A DNA stretch of 37,006 bases, taken from Tritrichomonas foetus. Lineage: Eukaryota; Parabasalia; Tritrichomonadida; Tritrichomonadidae. The translations under genes were made by a program, and so were the position numbers. Location of the stretch: the NCBI GenBank assembly GCA_001839685.1, contig MLAK01001045.1, forward strand, positions 1 through 37,006, given 5' to 3'. The notes under the pieces were generated by a model, which worked only from the letters and a program-made list of their open reading frames with translations, was not told where the DNA came from and did no database searches. The first letter of the stretch is position 1; every line of letters begins with the position of its first letter. Below are positions 27,485-37,006 of the stretch, piece by piece.

Positions 27485-30400
27485 ATGAAAAAAGCAAGAT
27501 CTTCTTCCAGCCATAAAAATACGAACAAATCAGAAGCTCAGAATAATGAAAGCAAGTATGTTGAAGATAAGATCGAAAATAGAGAAAATAGAAGAAGATC
27601 GAGTCGCCCGAATAAAACCACGACAGAAAACCAAAAAAAAATTGACGATTTTCCGAAACAGAAAGAAAGAATTGTGAAGGCAAGACACAGAAATCAAAAT
27701 CCAGCTGATGAACAGCCCGCTGAAAATTCATCATCGAAATCGCGATCAACTGAAAGATCATCAAAAGGACATTCTCATCGTTCAACTTCCAACAATAGTT
27801 CAAAGCCAAAGAAGACACAACCAAAAGATGATTCAGTTCGAAGCACAAAAAGTGAGAAACGAAATGCTGAAAAAAGCAGTGAAAAATCGAGTGAAAAAAG
27901 TGGAACTTCAAGAAGTTCAGGTCGCCGTCGTACACGAAATGTTGAAAGGGAAAAATTTTTAAGTGATATTGATATTACTGATGATAATGAAATTTGTATA
28001 ACACCAAGGGCCCGACTTTTAGCACTTCGTGAAAAACACAAAAATAAAAATAAAAATGCAAAAAGAGCAATTAATAATGCTGAAAAGAGAGGAAACCGTG
28101 AGCCAAGATTCACTTTACGACCTTTGGCGAATTCACCACATGTCCAACAAAAAGATGAAAATGACAAAGTCGACAAAAGGAATGAATCCAATAAGATTGA
28201 TACTTCTGAAGATGTTTTGATCGATTCTCCTTCGGAAGGTGCTGAAAATAGCAGTTCGCAACCAAAAGTTATCAAATCAATCGAAGCTTCATATTCTGAT
28301 AAAAACTCACCTAAGAAATCCCCTGTTAATTCTCCAAAGAAATCACCGAAATTCTCAAATGAACAGAACAGCCAAGAAAAAAGAATCATGATAGACTTAT
28401 CATCAGGGAATTATTCCAGTTCAAGAAAATCTACAAATTCTCCTATTTTAAAGAAACCATCACCAAGAAAGCCAGTTGATGGAATTCTCAAAGAATCAAG
28501 TTCAAACCAAAATGAACCAAACACTAAACAAATTTCCGTCAATTTTGATTCATCTTCATTAAAATATCACAAGTCTTCACACAATTCAAAAGACAAGAAA
28601 TCACCATATAATAACACAGCACAATTATCAAACATCGATTTTGATACAATTTTAGCAGCACCTAACACATCTTCTGGAATTCATAATGATATTGATTTCA
28701 AAACTGTTGATTTGGATTTTGAAGAAACTGAAAATGCCCAAGAAAATGGCAAGAAAAATGCAAACGACAAGAAAACTAAAAAGAATAAAGACCCAAAGAC
28801 AGCTGATCTTGGATTTGAAACAGTCGATCTTGAGTTTGAAAGAATTGAATCCTATTCAAGCCAATCTGGAAGTGAAGTGGAAGAAGAACACGAACATAAA
28901 TCAAAGAGTACAAACAAACTGACACAACAAAACCCACCAATTTCCAATAAAATAGAAAATGATGAAAAAAGCTACACATATGAATATGAAACAATTGGTG
29001 TTGAAGATGATTATTCAAATGATTCAACCCACACCTACACCTACGTTTCTGAATATATTGAATATTCATCAGCACCTACTTCAGAAACAGAATATGAATA
29101 TGTTGAAGAAGAAGAAGAGGAAGAAGAAATCCCTGAAAAAGTCGATACACGCAATCTAAAGCTCAAATCATCAAATATCAAACAACAAAACACAACCATC
29201 ACCAAGGTTTCTTCCCCATCCAAACAACAACAAATTCTCCAACAATATCAAATTCAAAAGCAACAAGTTCAAAATCCAACACGACAATTCACTTTTGTTA
29301 GTTCTGCAAATGATGCAAATATTTCTATTGCACCTTTCTATCAAAACAACAATACCGTCAAATATGCTGACAAAGAAACACTAAAGAAAAAGAGCCCACA
29401 TCGAACAGTATCCAGAGAACCAAGACAAATCCAAAATAGCCATCAAAACTTGTCTGGATCTTTCTCATCATTCGATGTTGGACCTTCCAGAGCACTCCAA
29501 GAAATGCAGCGAGAAATGGCTAAATATGTCAACTTGCCAAGAAGTGTTGCACATCCTTCATACAATTTACCAACAGAAAGAGCTGCAGTCATTGATGATA
29601 GCGGTAAAATGACGGAGATTACTAAAATGCTTGCTCAGCCACCACCTGAAAAATTCATCAAAAGATGGATGGATCAAGATGATGCTGACTTCACACTCGA
29701 AAGTGAATCAATCTTTACCGAATCAATAAGATCTGAAGTTGAAGAAGAAGAAGAAAATGCTGAAAGTGTAAACAATGAATCCAAAGTACAAAGTAGTGCT
29801 TCTTATACATATGTTATTGAAGAAGAGGAAGATGAAGAAAACGAACCAGAAAATGAAGAGGAAGAAGAAAAGAAAGAAAACTCGACACCATCTACAACAA
29901 TGAAGTCGTTCACAGAATTATTTGATGACATGTCAACAAGCTCATCACAGAAACCAGTTCAAAAGGTTCAAAAACAATATTCATCAGCAACAATTTTCTC
30001 AAGTGAGGTTTCACGAAATGTTGAAATCGAGAATGAGGTTTCTGAAAATTCATCGACTTTAGCTGAAAATCAAAACGAAGAAAAAGAGGAAGAACTTGTT
30101 ACTCAAGATATCGAATGTTCTCAAAGTGATCAAATTATTGAAATTATTGAAGAAGAAGAAGTCCATGAAAGTTTTCATTCTGATGTTCAACATGAAACAC
30201 AAGAAGAACAACAATCTAAACCAGAATCGTCACAGAACTCTTCAATTTTGGAAAAAACATCTGATATTTCTTCTTTAGCAGAATCTAAACCAGAAAAACA
30301 TGAATCAGAAACTCAGCATCAGGAATCTGATGTTGATAACGAATCTAATAAAAACAGCACCATTGAATCCAGTGGAAAAGCTAGCAATCAAAACGAAAAT

Positions 30401-31600
30401 GAACAAGAAAACCTTAATGAAAGTGCTACTACTGATAAAGATTACAGTAGCACACTTCATGAGGAATCTAATGATTATGACGAAGAGGAAGAGGAAGAAG
30501 AAGATTTCTTAGAAAAGAATCGAACAAGTGGAATTCGATCAACTTTATTCCCACCTTTGAAATTGAATTTCAAGAAACAGCATTCTTCATCTGATAATTC
30601 GGAAGAAGGTTCTTCTTTCGATTCTCTTGATGATTCAACCTCGACTAAAACTAATCCAATTAGTTCACTTAGAGTCTGCATTGTTGAATTGCAATTTCCA
30701 ACAGCTATTTCATGTCGCGTTTCACTTAGTCTTCGTGGTGACACAGACACTGTTGAAACAAATGATTGCGATCCTTCAATACAACCAAGATTTAATGAAA
30801 AATACAATGTGCCAATTGAAGATGCTAACCATGACGAATTAAGCATTCGCGTTATTAGCAACAATAAATCAATTGCGCAAGCCTTTATTCCAACCAATAT
30901 TTTCCCACTTGAAACTTTCGTGGATAAATGGTTCGATCTTACTCCTGTCGGAAGAATTCGCCTCACTGTCAGATCAAGTGCAGACGAAAGTGATAATGAA
31001 GGATATTCAGATGATCCTTCAACAGCATCACTTAACTTCTCGCACAATGAATCCGATTTATTTAGTGAAGAAGGAAATCTTGCATCACTTGCTGCCAAAT
31101 ACAACTCGCCACGAGGAATGATCTACAATTTGAACACCAATGAGAACAATTCGAACATCGAAGCAAATGAAGTTCAAAAGAACGAAAATAATTCAATCTT
31201 CAATTCTTCATCTTCTTCATCAAGCTCTTCTTCTTTAGCTGGAAAAGAATCAGATAAGAATGAGCAAGAGCCAAATGTTGCTCAGAATAATCAAGTGGTT
31301 CCTGAAATCGATTCAGATGATGATTCCGCTGATTCTTATGAAGAAAAATCATTTGATACTGATCCAATAGTTTTGTCTCAACAAATTGAAATTGAAGAAG
31401 AAGAAGAAATTGCAGAAATTATGAATTTGCCATCGCCATCACTGAAAACTCAAAACAAAAGTGATATTCAAGTTGCTAACTTAAAAGATGCACTTCAAAG
31501 CAGCAGCTTAAATCTTTCCGATTATCAAAATGACAGTGATTCCAGCAGTTTTCAATTCGATGAACATAATCTGGAAAACTACATGAAGAAAAATGGATGA
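27485..31600 (+). CDS. Very long disordered protein with a C-terminal C2 domain
   Basis: The product has about 1371 residues. Nearly all of it is low-complexity: a Lys/Arg/Ser-rich basic N-terminus (to about 230), Ser/Asn/Lys sequence with repeated short motifs (IDFKTVDLDFEE and ADLGFETVDLEFE; TYEYETI and TYTYVSEYIEY), then long Glu/Asp runs (about 690-1020). A single folded unit, a C2-like domain of about 105 residues (1059-1163), reads SLRVCIVELQFP ... GDTDTVETNDCDPSIQPRFNEKYNVPI. The typical Ca-binding aspartates are only partly present. The tail is acidic and Ser-rich. The gene precedes the CC2D2A homologue in the same direction by 593 bases; C2-bearing scaffolds are common at the ciliary transition zone, so a shared place of action is possible but unproven. 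The frame opens at an ATG at 27371; the ATG at 27485 is preferred because composition changes there. Confidence 0.75.
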   Translation: MKKARSSSSHKNTNKSEAQNNESKYVEDKIENRENRRRSSRPNKTTTENQKKIDDFPKQKERIVKARHRNQNPADEQPAENSSSKSRSTERSSKGHSHRSTSNNSSKPKKTQPKDDSVRSTKSEKRNAEKSSEKSSEKSGTSRSSGRRRTRNVEREKFLSDIDITDDNEICITPRARLLALREKHKNKNKNAKRAINNAEKRGNREPRFTLRPLANSPHVQQKDENDKVDKRNESNKIDTSEDVLIDSPSEGAENSSSQPKVIKSIEASYSDKNSPKKSPVNSPKKSPKFSNEQNSQEKRIMIDLSSGNYSSSRKSTNSPILKKPSPRKPVDGILKESSSNQNEPNTKQISVNFDSSSLKYHKSSHNSKDKKSPYNNTAQLSNIDFDTILAAPNTSSGIHNDIDFKTVDLDFEETENAQENGKKNANDKKTKKNKDPKTADLGFETVDLEFERIESYSSQSGSEVEEEHEHKSKSTNKLTQQNPPISNKIENDEKSYTYEYETIGVEDDYSNDSTHTYTYVSEYIEYSSAPTSETEYEYVEEEEEEEEIPEKVDTRNLKLKSSNIKQQNTTITKVSSPSKQQQILQQYQIQKQQVQNPTRQFTFVSSANDANISIAPFYQNNNTVKYADKETLKKKSPHRTVSREPRQIQNSHQNLSGSFSSFDVGPSRALQEMQREMAKYVNLPRSVAHPSYNLPTERAAVIDDSGKMTEITKMLAQPPPEKFIKRWMDQDDADFTLESESIFTESIRSEVEEEEENAESVNNESKVQSSASYTYVIEEEEDEENEPENEEEEEKKENSTPSTTMKSFTELFDDMSTSSSQKPVQKVQKQYSSATIFSSEVSRNVEIENEVSENSSTLAENQNEEKEEELVTQDIECSQSDQIIEIIEEEEVHESFHSDVQHETQEEQQSKPESSQNSSILEKTSDISSLAESKPEKHESETQHQESDVDNESNKNSTIESSGKASNQNENEQENLNESATTDKDYSSTLHEESNDYDEEEEEEEDFLEKNRTSGIRSTLFPPLKLNFKKQHSSSDNSEEGSSFDSLDDSTSTKTNPISSLRVCIVELQFPTAISCRVSLSLRGDTDTVETNDCDPSIQPRFNEKYNVPIEDANHDELSIRVISNNKSIAQAFIPTNIFPLETFVDKWFDLTPVGRIRLTVRSSADESDNEGYSDDPSTASLNFSHNESDLFSEEGNLASLAAKYNSPRGMIYNLNTNENNSNIEANEVQKNENNSIFNSSSSSSSSSSLAGKESDKNEQEPNVAQNNQVVPEIDSDDDSADSYEEKSFDTDPIVLSQQIEIEEEEEIAEIMNLPSPSLKTQNKSDIQVANLKDALQSSSLNLSDYQNDSDSSSFQFDEHNLENYMKKNG

Positions 31601-32193
31601 CAGTTCTGATTCTATATCATATTCATTGTAACATATATAAGATGGTGTATTAGAATTTTTTTTACAACAATTTGATTTGTTAAAAATGTCTTTTTTATTT
31701 ATTTTAATTCCAAGAATCGTATACTTTTTCTCGTTTAGTCGATTCTGAGATTTTTAAGAAACTTTTTCTATAATTATCTGGTCCAATCGTTAGTTGAGTC
31801 TATTTTGTATCTTTTTGTGATGAAATTCTAAGTAGCATACTGTTATATTACTACATTATTACTATACGTCGTATTCATCATTGTTAAGATTAATAGCTCA
31901 AAGAAAAATGGACTTTATGAATACAGATTATTGGGAAATAGAAAATTACAATCGATAATGTAAAATGATTCTTTTCATTAACCATTTAATCTCTTTATTA
32001 TCATATTTAATTGTTCTGGAACCAGTATTTAATCGATTGAAAAACGATAACTTTAGTGCGTTTATTTTAGAAAGGTCAATTTTTCGTAATAACGTTTTGG
32101 GTTCACATAAAAAGTTGTGAATTTGTTAAGATCAAAGAAAAAGTTAAGGAACGTTTAATAATTGTCACCGCAAAAATCTAATTAAAAAATCGC
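31601..32193. other. Intergenic gap upstream of CC2D2A-like gene
   Basis: A 593-base AT-rich spacer. An AACGATA box lies at 32043-32049, about 145 bases before the ATG. No RNA gene, repeat or credible ORF is seen. Confidence 0.4.
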
Positions 32194-35100
32194 ATGACAG
32201 ACGAAACAGAAAGCATTCTTGCACGATCGAATGAATTGCTTAGTCGTGTTAGAAAACAAATCGAAGATAGTCCGTCTTTTTTATCGCAATTATTACATCC
32301 ACCACGATCTCCAGTCGCTGTTCCCTTTGCACCAACAGCAATTTCGCTCGATGAAACGGGACATTCGATTCAAAGTGCTGGTGAAATCCCGCAAGCAGCG
32401 GGATCGCCAATTCGAGGTCCTGCAAACGACGATGAAACTCAGCGAAGATTGCGAAGCTTTTTGGCGGCCAAAGTGTCTCAAGTGAATTCAAGAGCCGAAT
32501 TATCACGAACATCAATGGCATCAATGCCAACGATTAATCCAGAAGATATTCCAAAGGAAGAAATCAAACCAGCTGATGACGCTGATGAGCAAAAGGAAGA
32601 CGATATCATTATAGAACAAAAGCCAATTCTAGATGAGCCGTTTGTTATTGTCGACGAAAGGACATCTCTCTTAATCCCAGAAACGCCACTTTTGTCACCC
32701 GCCGATGTGGCTTATCCAATTCAATTTGATGACGTCCCACTTTTAACAGAGCAAAATATTGCAGAGGATGGTCTGTGGGTGCCAGACTTACCATTGTGCA
32801 AACCCAACAATGTAAAGAGAATAGAATGCAGACTTTTATGGCAAGACCCAGCAAGAGAAAGATTTTTTGGACCTGATTATGCCTTAAAAATTGACACACC
32901 ACCTCTGTCACAAATTCCACCACCGTTTCCAATCGAACCATATGATCACTACGGCCGAGGAATGATTAGCTATGCTCCAGCAAGTGTCTGGGGTGTAGAA
33001 GATATTGATATACGTCGAGAGTTTAGAATTGAAGTCAGGTACGTTAAATTCTTGGTTCATCCACTTTCATGTCTTGAGGAAACATTAACTACAAAGATTA
33101 GACAACTTTATGATGCATATATTAAAGATCAAGATTTTTCAAGAGTTCAATATTACAGAGCGAAAATTAAAGCACTCAGAAAAGCCTGGAAAGCTACAAA
33201 AGGTACAGAAGAAGAAAAAAATATCGAAATTAAATACTTAAAAGAAATTTGTGAATGTCGAGAAATGCAAGAAATGGAAGAACATAATTCTAGAATGATT
33301 CGAGAACACCTTCAACAAGCAAATAAAGAATTAAAAGAATTAAGATCAAGACAAATCACTGTTTCTCCACTTAATCTTAGATGGAGAAGAAGAAACTTCA
33401 ATGAAGAAGAAACAGCTTCCGAAAAAGCAAAATTTGAGAAAGAAATGGGAAAAAGAATTCAAGAAGAAATGAGGCTCGGATTTCTTGAAGGTGAAGAACT
33501 TGATGCTTCTTCAATCAAGCACAGAATTATGGAAAAACGTGATAATTTAGGACTTCGTAATCCAGGTGAACCTCTTTGGAGACCAGTCATTGAAAATACA
33601 GCTGAAGTTACTCCAGCAGAAGAATGTCCACCTTTAGAACAATTACGAAGAGAACAAATTGGAAATGCTAAAGTTTTTCTAAAGTATTATGTCAATCGTC
33701 AAGAACAACTCAAAACTAATACTGTTCAACTTGATAATACTTTCATTGCATCAATTGAAGAAGGTACTAAACTACTTTCTAATGTTATTCCTCATAAAAT
33801 TTCTATAGAAATTTGGGAAACTGGTTATATGAAAGGAAATAGGCATATTGCATCAGTTACTTTGCCAATTACTGTTGGTACCTCTCCAGAATTTGGTGTT
33901 TATGAATTCACTTCTGATTTAGCCAACAATGATGGACAGCTTGTCATGGGTACTCTAAGTGCAAGATGTTATATTGTTCCAGAAGAAAACGGTCAAATAT
34001 TTATTAGATGTCCTGATATCCAATCACAAAAAACAAAGAAAAGGTTGGCTCAAGATCCATCATCATTTATGTCAATGGCAAGGCTTCTTGAATGGGCAGA
34101 AAATCATGATCCAAACGATCCTTATATTGCAGCAATTTTGTCTCAAGTTGTTGCACAAAGAACAGCTGAAAGAGTTGTTGGTAAATTTAGACTTGATTCT
34201 GCATTAACAGGTACAACATTTGCCTCACTTGTTCCATCAGGAATTGCGCAAAAGCTAAAGATGGATGCAGAAAAAATGAAGCATTTCGCTGAAGCAACTA
34301 AAAAACATGATAAGAAAAGGGACGAAAAATCAGATTATTTATCAAAAATTAAAGGATCTGAGTTTGTCCAAAATGTTGTTACAGCCACAGATACGCAACT
34401 TTCTGATGTTGTACGAGAGGCACCTATACCAACTGTTCCTGCATTTTTCGGCTGGTTCAGAGAGATTGTTTCAATGTATCGTCCACTCAAGCCAATCAGA
34501 ACTCCACATATCGTTACGAACAACCTCAACAACAATATGTACGCAAAATTCCAAATCATCAATTCAATCGATGTTCCAGAAAGAACTGCTCTTGGTACTG
34601 GTCCAGGAACTGCTTCAACACTTATTTATGCATCAACACAAAACCAAAGCACAAAAGTTTTCTGTCGTGTTACATTCGGTGATGAACAACACCTTACACA
34701 ATGCATTGATGGTACTAATCCACAATGGAACCAGCCATTCAGCTTTAGGATATTCAAAGATAACGAGAAAGTTTCATTTGAAACTATTGCTGGAAAGGAA
34801 ATTCGTATCGATCTATTTGATGAAGTTTCATTTACCGTTATCCATGATGATCGTGAACAGCAAACGACACACGAATTAAGAGAAAGGAGAATTTTGGGTA
34901 CAATCAATATACCATTAATTGTATTTATGGTTCGAGAAGATTGTCTTCAATGCTCATATCCTATGACTACACCACCATTCCAACTTGCATATACAAAGCC
35001 AGCACAATCATTGAAATTAGGTGTTAACATTTTCAATTCAGGTGTTGTCTTCGGAGATAAAAATGCTATTACAGCTAGCCAAGAAGAAGAATCTGTTTTC

Positions 35101-36192
35101 CTTCGTGCACAACAATTATTAACTCTTCTCAAAGGAAAACAATTTGCTGATTCTAGAAGATCGGTATTAATGGTTGCTCCATCCAATGGAAAACCTTTGG
35201 TTGCTAGTAGAATGATTCATAAGCAAGCACCGCCAGAGTCAATTGACGATCCTCTATTTATGTTACGTTTCGTATCCATGATACCATATGTTCCTGATGC
35301 ACAAGTATTTGATGGCTCAGCTACAAGTGTTTGGTGTACTTGTCAAGAGTTTTTGAACTCCAATTTTGGTGATGATGAGCATGCACTTCTTTTATGTAAC
35401 TTCTACAAGTATAAAGGGATGGATGCTTATGTTGTTTTAGGACATGATTCATTTCATGGTAAAGTTGCTTATGTGGGTGTCAAAGAAGCAACAAGAGTTA
35501 CATTATATGATCCAATTACTGGACTTGTTTGGGATTCAAAAGATGCCAATTGTACCATGTTTTCAATTGGTGTTGTATTTAATGAAGATAATGTATGGGC
35601 TAATATTCAAAATGAAGTTAGACCATCTAATATTGTTTGGAACTTGCATGATATTAACAAATGGCTTCCTTTCTTCTCTAGTAACTTCCCTAAGACTCGT
35701 TATGAATCACCACAAGAAGATGTTTTGAACTATAAGCCAATTGATGATTCACGTGCAAGACAATTAGAAAGAGAAATCGATAACCAAATCAAAAGTTCTG
35801 TTGAATCTTGGAGATCACATCAAAGAACATCATGGAATCCACAATTTTCTGAAAAAATTAGAAGTGCCCTCGAATCATGTGAAAGAGCTGCTATATCTGA
35901 TCCAAAAGCCAACTTCCAGCCAATCATTGATGATATAACATTAAATAATAGGAATTATAGAATGACCGGAGGACCTTTCTGCTTATCAATTGTCAAATCC
36001 AATAATTCATTCTCTATGGATAGTGACCATATAATTAAAGAAGTAGAATTGCGAGAAACATGGAAGACAGAATCACCAAATGCTGACTTTGCCCTTGGAG
36101 TTTATGTTGTTCCATATCCAAATGAAATTTTCGTTGTATGGGTAATGATTGCTGCAATGGAATATATTCAAGAAGCAAGACCACCTCTGTAA
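32194..36192 (+). CDS. CC2D2A: CC2D2A-like transition-zone protein
   Basis: This 1332-residue protein follows the CC2D2A order. A disordered N-terminus is followed by the family-specific region beginning near residue 205, with RFFGPDYALKI and WGVEDIDIRREFRIEV. A Lys/Glu-rich coiled coil (about 310-390) and the N-terminal C2-like half (to about 610) come next. A second C2 domain (about 815-940) contains VTFGDEQHLTQCIDGTNPQWNQ. The C-terminal transglutaminase-like domain (about 1015-1170) includes WCTCQEFLNSNFGDDEHALLLCNF, TLYDPITG and INKWLPFFSSNFP. CC2D2A belongs to the MKS module of the ciliary transition zone, which gates entry into cilia and flagella. The transglutaminase-like domain lacks the catalytic cysteine (GDDEHA where active enzymes have GxCxxxA), as in other CC2D2A proteins, so it is structural. 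It suits a flagellated protist. The length is close to the 1600-residue human protein, with a shorter N-terminus. Confidence 0.88.
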   Translation: MTDETESILARSNELLSRVRKQIEDSPSFLSQLLHPPRSPVAVPFAPTAISLDETGHSIQSAGEIPQAAGSPIRGPANDDETQRRLRSFLAAKVSQVNSRAELSRTSMASMPTINPEDIPKEEIKPADDADEQKEDDIIIEQKPILDEPFVIVDERTSLLIPETPLLSPADVAYPIQFDDVPLLTEQNIAEDGLWVPDLPLCKPNNVKRIECRLLWQDPARERFFGPDYALKIDTPPLSQIPPPFPIEPYDHYGRGMISYAPASVWGVEDIDIRREFRIEVRYVKFLVHPLSCLEETLTTKIRQLYDAYIKDQDFSRVQYYRAKIKALRKAWKATKGTEEEKNIEIKYLKEICECREMQEMEEHNSRMIREHLQQANKELKELRSRQITVSPLNLRWRRRNFNEEETASEKAKFEKEMGKRIQEEMRLGFLEGEELDASSIKHRIMEKRDNLGLRNPGEPLWRPVIENTAEVTPAEECPPLEQLRREQIGNAKVFLKYYVNRQEQLKTNTVQLDNTFIASIEEGTKLLSNVIPHKISIEIWETGYMKGNRHIASVTLPITVGTSPEFGVYEFTSDLANNDGQLVMGTLSARCYIVPEENGQIFIRCPDIQSQKTKKRLAQDPSSFMSMARLLEWAENHDPNDPYIAAILSQVVAQRTAERVVGKFRLDSALTGTTFASLVPSGIAQKLKMDAEKMKHFAEATKKHDKKRDEKSDYLSKIKGSEFVQNVVTATDTQLSDVVREAPIPTVPAFFGWFREIVSMYRPLKPIRTPHIVTNNLNNNMYAKFQIINSIDVPERTALGTGPGTASTLIYASTQNQSTKVFCRVTFGDEQHLTQCIDGTNPQWNQPFSFRIFKDNEKVSFETIAGKEIRIDLFDEVSFTVIHDDREQQTTHELRERRILGTINIPLIVFMVREDCLQCSYPMTTPPFQLAYTKPAQSLKLGVNIFNSGVVFGDKNAITASQEEESVFLRAQQLLTLLKGKQFADSRRSVLMVAPSNGKPLVASRMIHKQAPPESIDDPLFMLRFVSMIPYVPDAQVFDGSATSVWCTCQEFLNSNFGDDEHALLLCNFYKYKGMDAYVVLGHDSFHGKVAYVGVKEATRVTLYDPITGLVWDSKDANCTMFSIGVVFNEDNVWANIQNEVRPSNIVWNLHDINKWLPFFSSNFPKTRYESPQEDVLNYKPIDDSRARQLEREIDNQIKSSVESWRSHQRTSWNPQFSEKIRSALESCERAAISDPKANFQPIIDDITLNNRNYRMTGGPFCLSIVKSNNSFSMDSDHIIKEVELRETWKTESPNADFALGVYVVPYPNEIFVVWVMIAAMEYIQEARPPL

Positions 36193-36530
36193 TTTATTTG
36201 TATGTTTTGTTTTCTTCAACCGGTAAATTTTTATTGCTGAATTTATGTAAATATTCTATTTTTAATTGCTTTTCTACTTTTTCCTGTTAGAAAAAAAGTT
36301 TTATATTTGAAATATTGATATAATGTGAATTTATGCAAACTTTTGGAAGCAGCATGTGACTCCATTACTGAATAAAATACAAACATCGCCTGAGTTAGTT
36401 AAAGATCAATCTTTACTTATTCCACACTTTTATATAAAACATCTGCTAGCTATTTATTTTCAAGCTGTCACATTTCGAAATTATTTCACTAACAGATAAA
36501 AATTTCCTTGTATATTATACCTCCTATATA

Positions 36531-36584
36531 ATAGGTCTACCCTGTGGTCCACCCAAGTTTGGGTGAACCACCCCGTAGACCTAT
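36531..36584. repeat. Long GC-rich imperfect inverted repeat (hairpin)
   Basis: Two 26-base arms (36531-36556 and 36559-36584) pair at 22 positions around a two-base loop. The outer ten bases, ATAGGTCTAC and GTAGACCTAT, are perfect, and the inner seven, CACCCAA and TTGGGTG, are perfect. It is far richer in G+C than its surroundings and abuts the repetitive right edge, as the end of a small inverted-repeat element or an RNA stem might. Confidence 0.85.
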
Positions 36585-36622
36585 CACGAACTATTCACGA
36601 ACTTTCCTCACTACCGACATAN

Positions 36623-36700
36623 ACTAATGATAGAACGAATGACATACACTAATGATAACACGTATGGATATACTAATGACATATACTAATGATAACATTA
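36623..36700 (+). repeat. Irregular tandem array of ACTAATGA
   Basis: ACTAATGA occurs at least four times within about 80 bases, spaced by ATA/CAT-rich linkers, and degenerate copies (CGAATGA, ATTAATGA) lie between them. The array starts right after the undetermined base. Confidence 0.7.
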
Positions 36701-36781
36701 ATGACAATTACTAAATTTACTAGTCGTTGCCACTTTACACCACCATAAATTTCTCTTACCAAAATTTACCATAGTGGCAAA

Positions 36782-36926
36782 TAATATCTGACTTACTAAT
36801 AATATCTGACTTACAAATAATATCTGACTTAGTCATATCTGACTTGCTAATAATATCTGACTTTATCATATCACAATTGACTAATTCACATCATCTCACA
36901 TCTGACTTAGTCATATCTGACTTATA
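36782..36926 (+). repeat. Tandem array of TATCTGACTT
   Basis: TATCTGACTT recurs at about 36785, 36803, 36821, 36836, 36854 and 36914, with a one-mismatch copy near 36899. The first spacings are 18, 18, 15 and 18 bases. The linkers are AT-rich, with CTAATAA in several. Confidence 0.8.
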
Positions 36927-37006
36927 TAGAAAATAAAATTTTGTATAAAATAAAATTTACCACTTTTATCACATCATTTTTATATTTGCATGAGCAAAAT
37001 TACTAG

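Larger units (their letters stand above)
36193..37006. other. Right-edge repetitive region with one undetermined base
   Basis: No gene is visible. The first ~330 bases are plain AT-rich sequence. A long hairpin follows (36531-36584), then a direct repeat of CACGAACT (36585-36603), then short tandem motifs. Base 36622 is N. The combination suggests an assembly edge inside a repeat. Confidence 0.6.

Noticed and set aside
27775..28389. Minus-strand ORF of 204 codons inside the C2/disordered gene
   Set aside because: It is Ser/Leu/Phe-rich antisense of a Lys/Ser/Glu-rich coding region, a usual artefact of low-complexity codons.

Overview
The window looks like nuclear DNA from an AT-rich, gene-dense, essentially intronless protist, most probably a parabasalid (trichomonad) flagellate of the Tritrichomonas/Trichomonas type. 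The reasons are long uninterrupted ORFs, very short gaps and presumably short 5' leaders, TATCGTT (= AACGATA) boxes just upstream of two start codons like the Myb-type element known from Trichomonas vaginalis, a multi-pass PAS/cyclase-like membrane protein, a Pmp-like surface protein with F[ST]xSxx repeats, and a full set of typical eukaryotic housekeeping families. The genus is inferred from overall character; nothing in the window proves it. The last ~500 bases are repetitive and contain one undetermined base (36622), suggesting a contig edge.

Layout. 92-832(-) is a coiled-coil protein. 1181-2026(-) is an Ash2/SPRY protein, divergent from a 1405-residue helical-repeat protein (2394-6611,+). 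The gap at 6612-7288 holds a GC-richer element on the minus strand that folds as a complete U1 snRNA of about 162 nt: 5' ACUUACCUGG, helix H, SL1, SL2 with the AUUGCAC loop, SL3, an Sm-like site and SL4. Next come a 1527-residue multi-pass PAS/cyclase-like protein whose cyclase fold lacks the catalytic residues (7289-11872,+), a His-rich gene broken by a frameshift (12006-12483,-), an Ariadne-type RBR ubiquitin ligase (13087-14463,+) and a convergent Pmp-like surface protein with a six-residue repeat stalk (14589-16577,-).

The middle holds a SAM + ZC2HC zinc-finger protein (17224-17961,-) divergent from a Ser/Pro-rich coiled-coil protein (18201-18893,+), an 18-bp minisatellite (19030-19240), a single-pass membrane protein without an in-frame ATG (19351-20328,-), a gene-poor 1.6-kb stretch, a CAMKK/LKB1-like kinase (22048-23148,+), a VPS18 homologue split into two overlapping frames (23321-25908,+) and a MINDY-type deubiquitinase (26181-26984,+).

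The right part has a very long disordered C2-domain protein (27485-31600,+) followed in tandem by a CC2D2A homologue (32194-36192,+), a ciliary transition-zone component. The proteins fall into a few themes: ubiquitin handling (RBR, MINDY), endolysosomal tethering (VPS18), flagellar base (CC2D2A and perhaps neighbours), cell surface and signalling (cyclase-like, Pmp-like, kinase), and splicing (U1). There is no operon structure. No unknown defence or mobile system is evident; the most notable items are the U1 gene, the catalytically dead cyclase, the split VPS18 and the hexapeptide-repeat surface protein.
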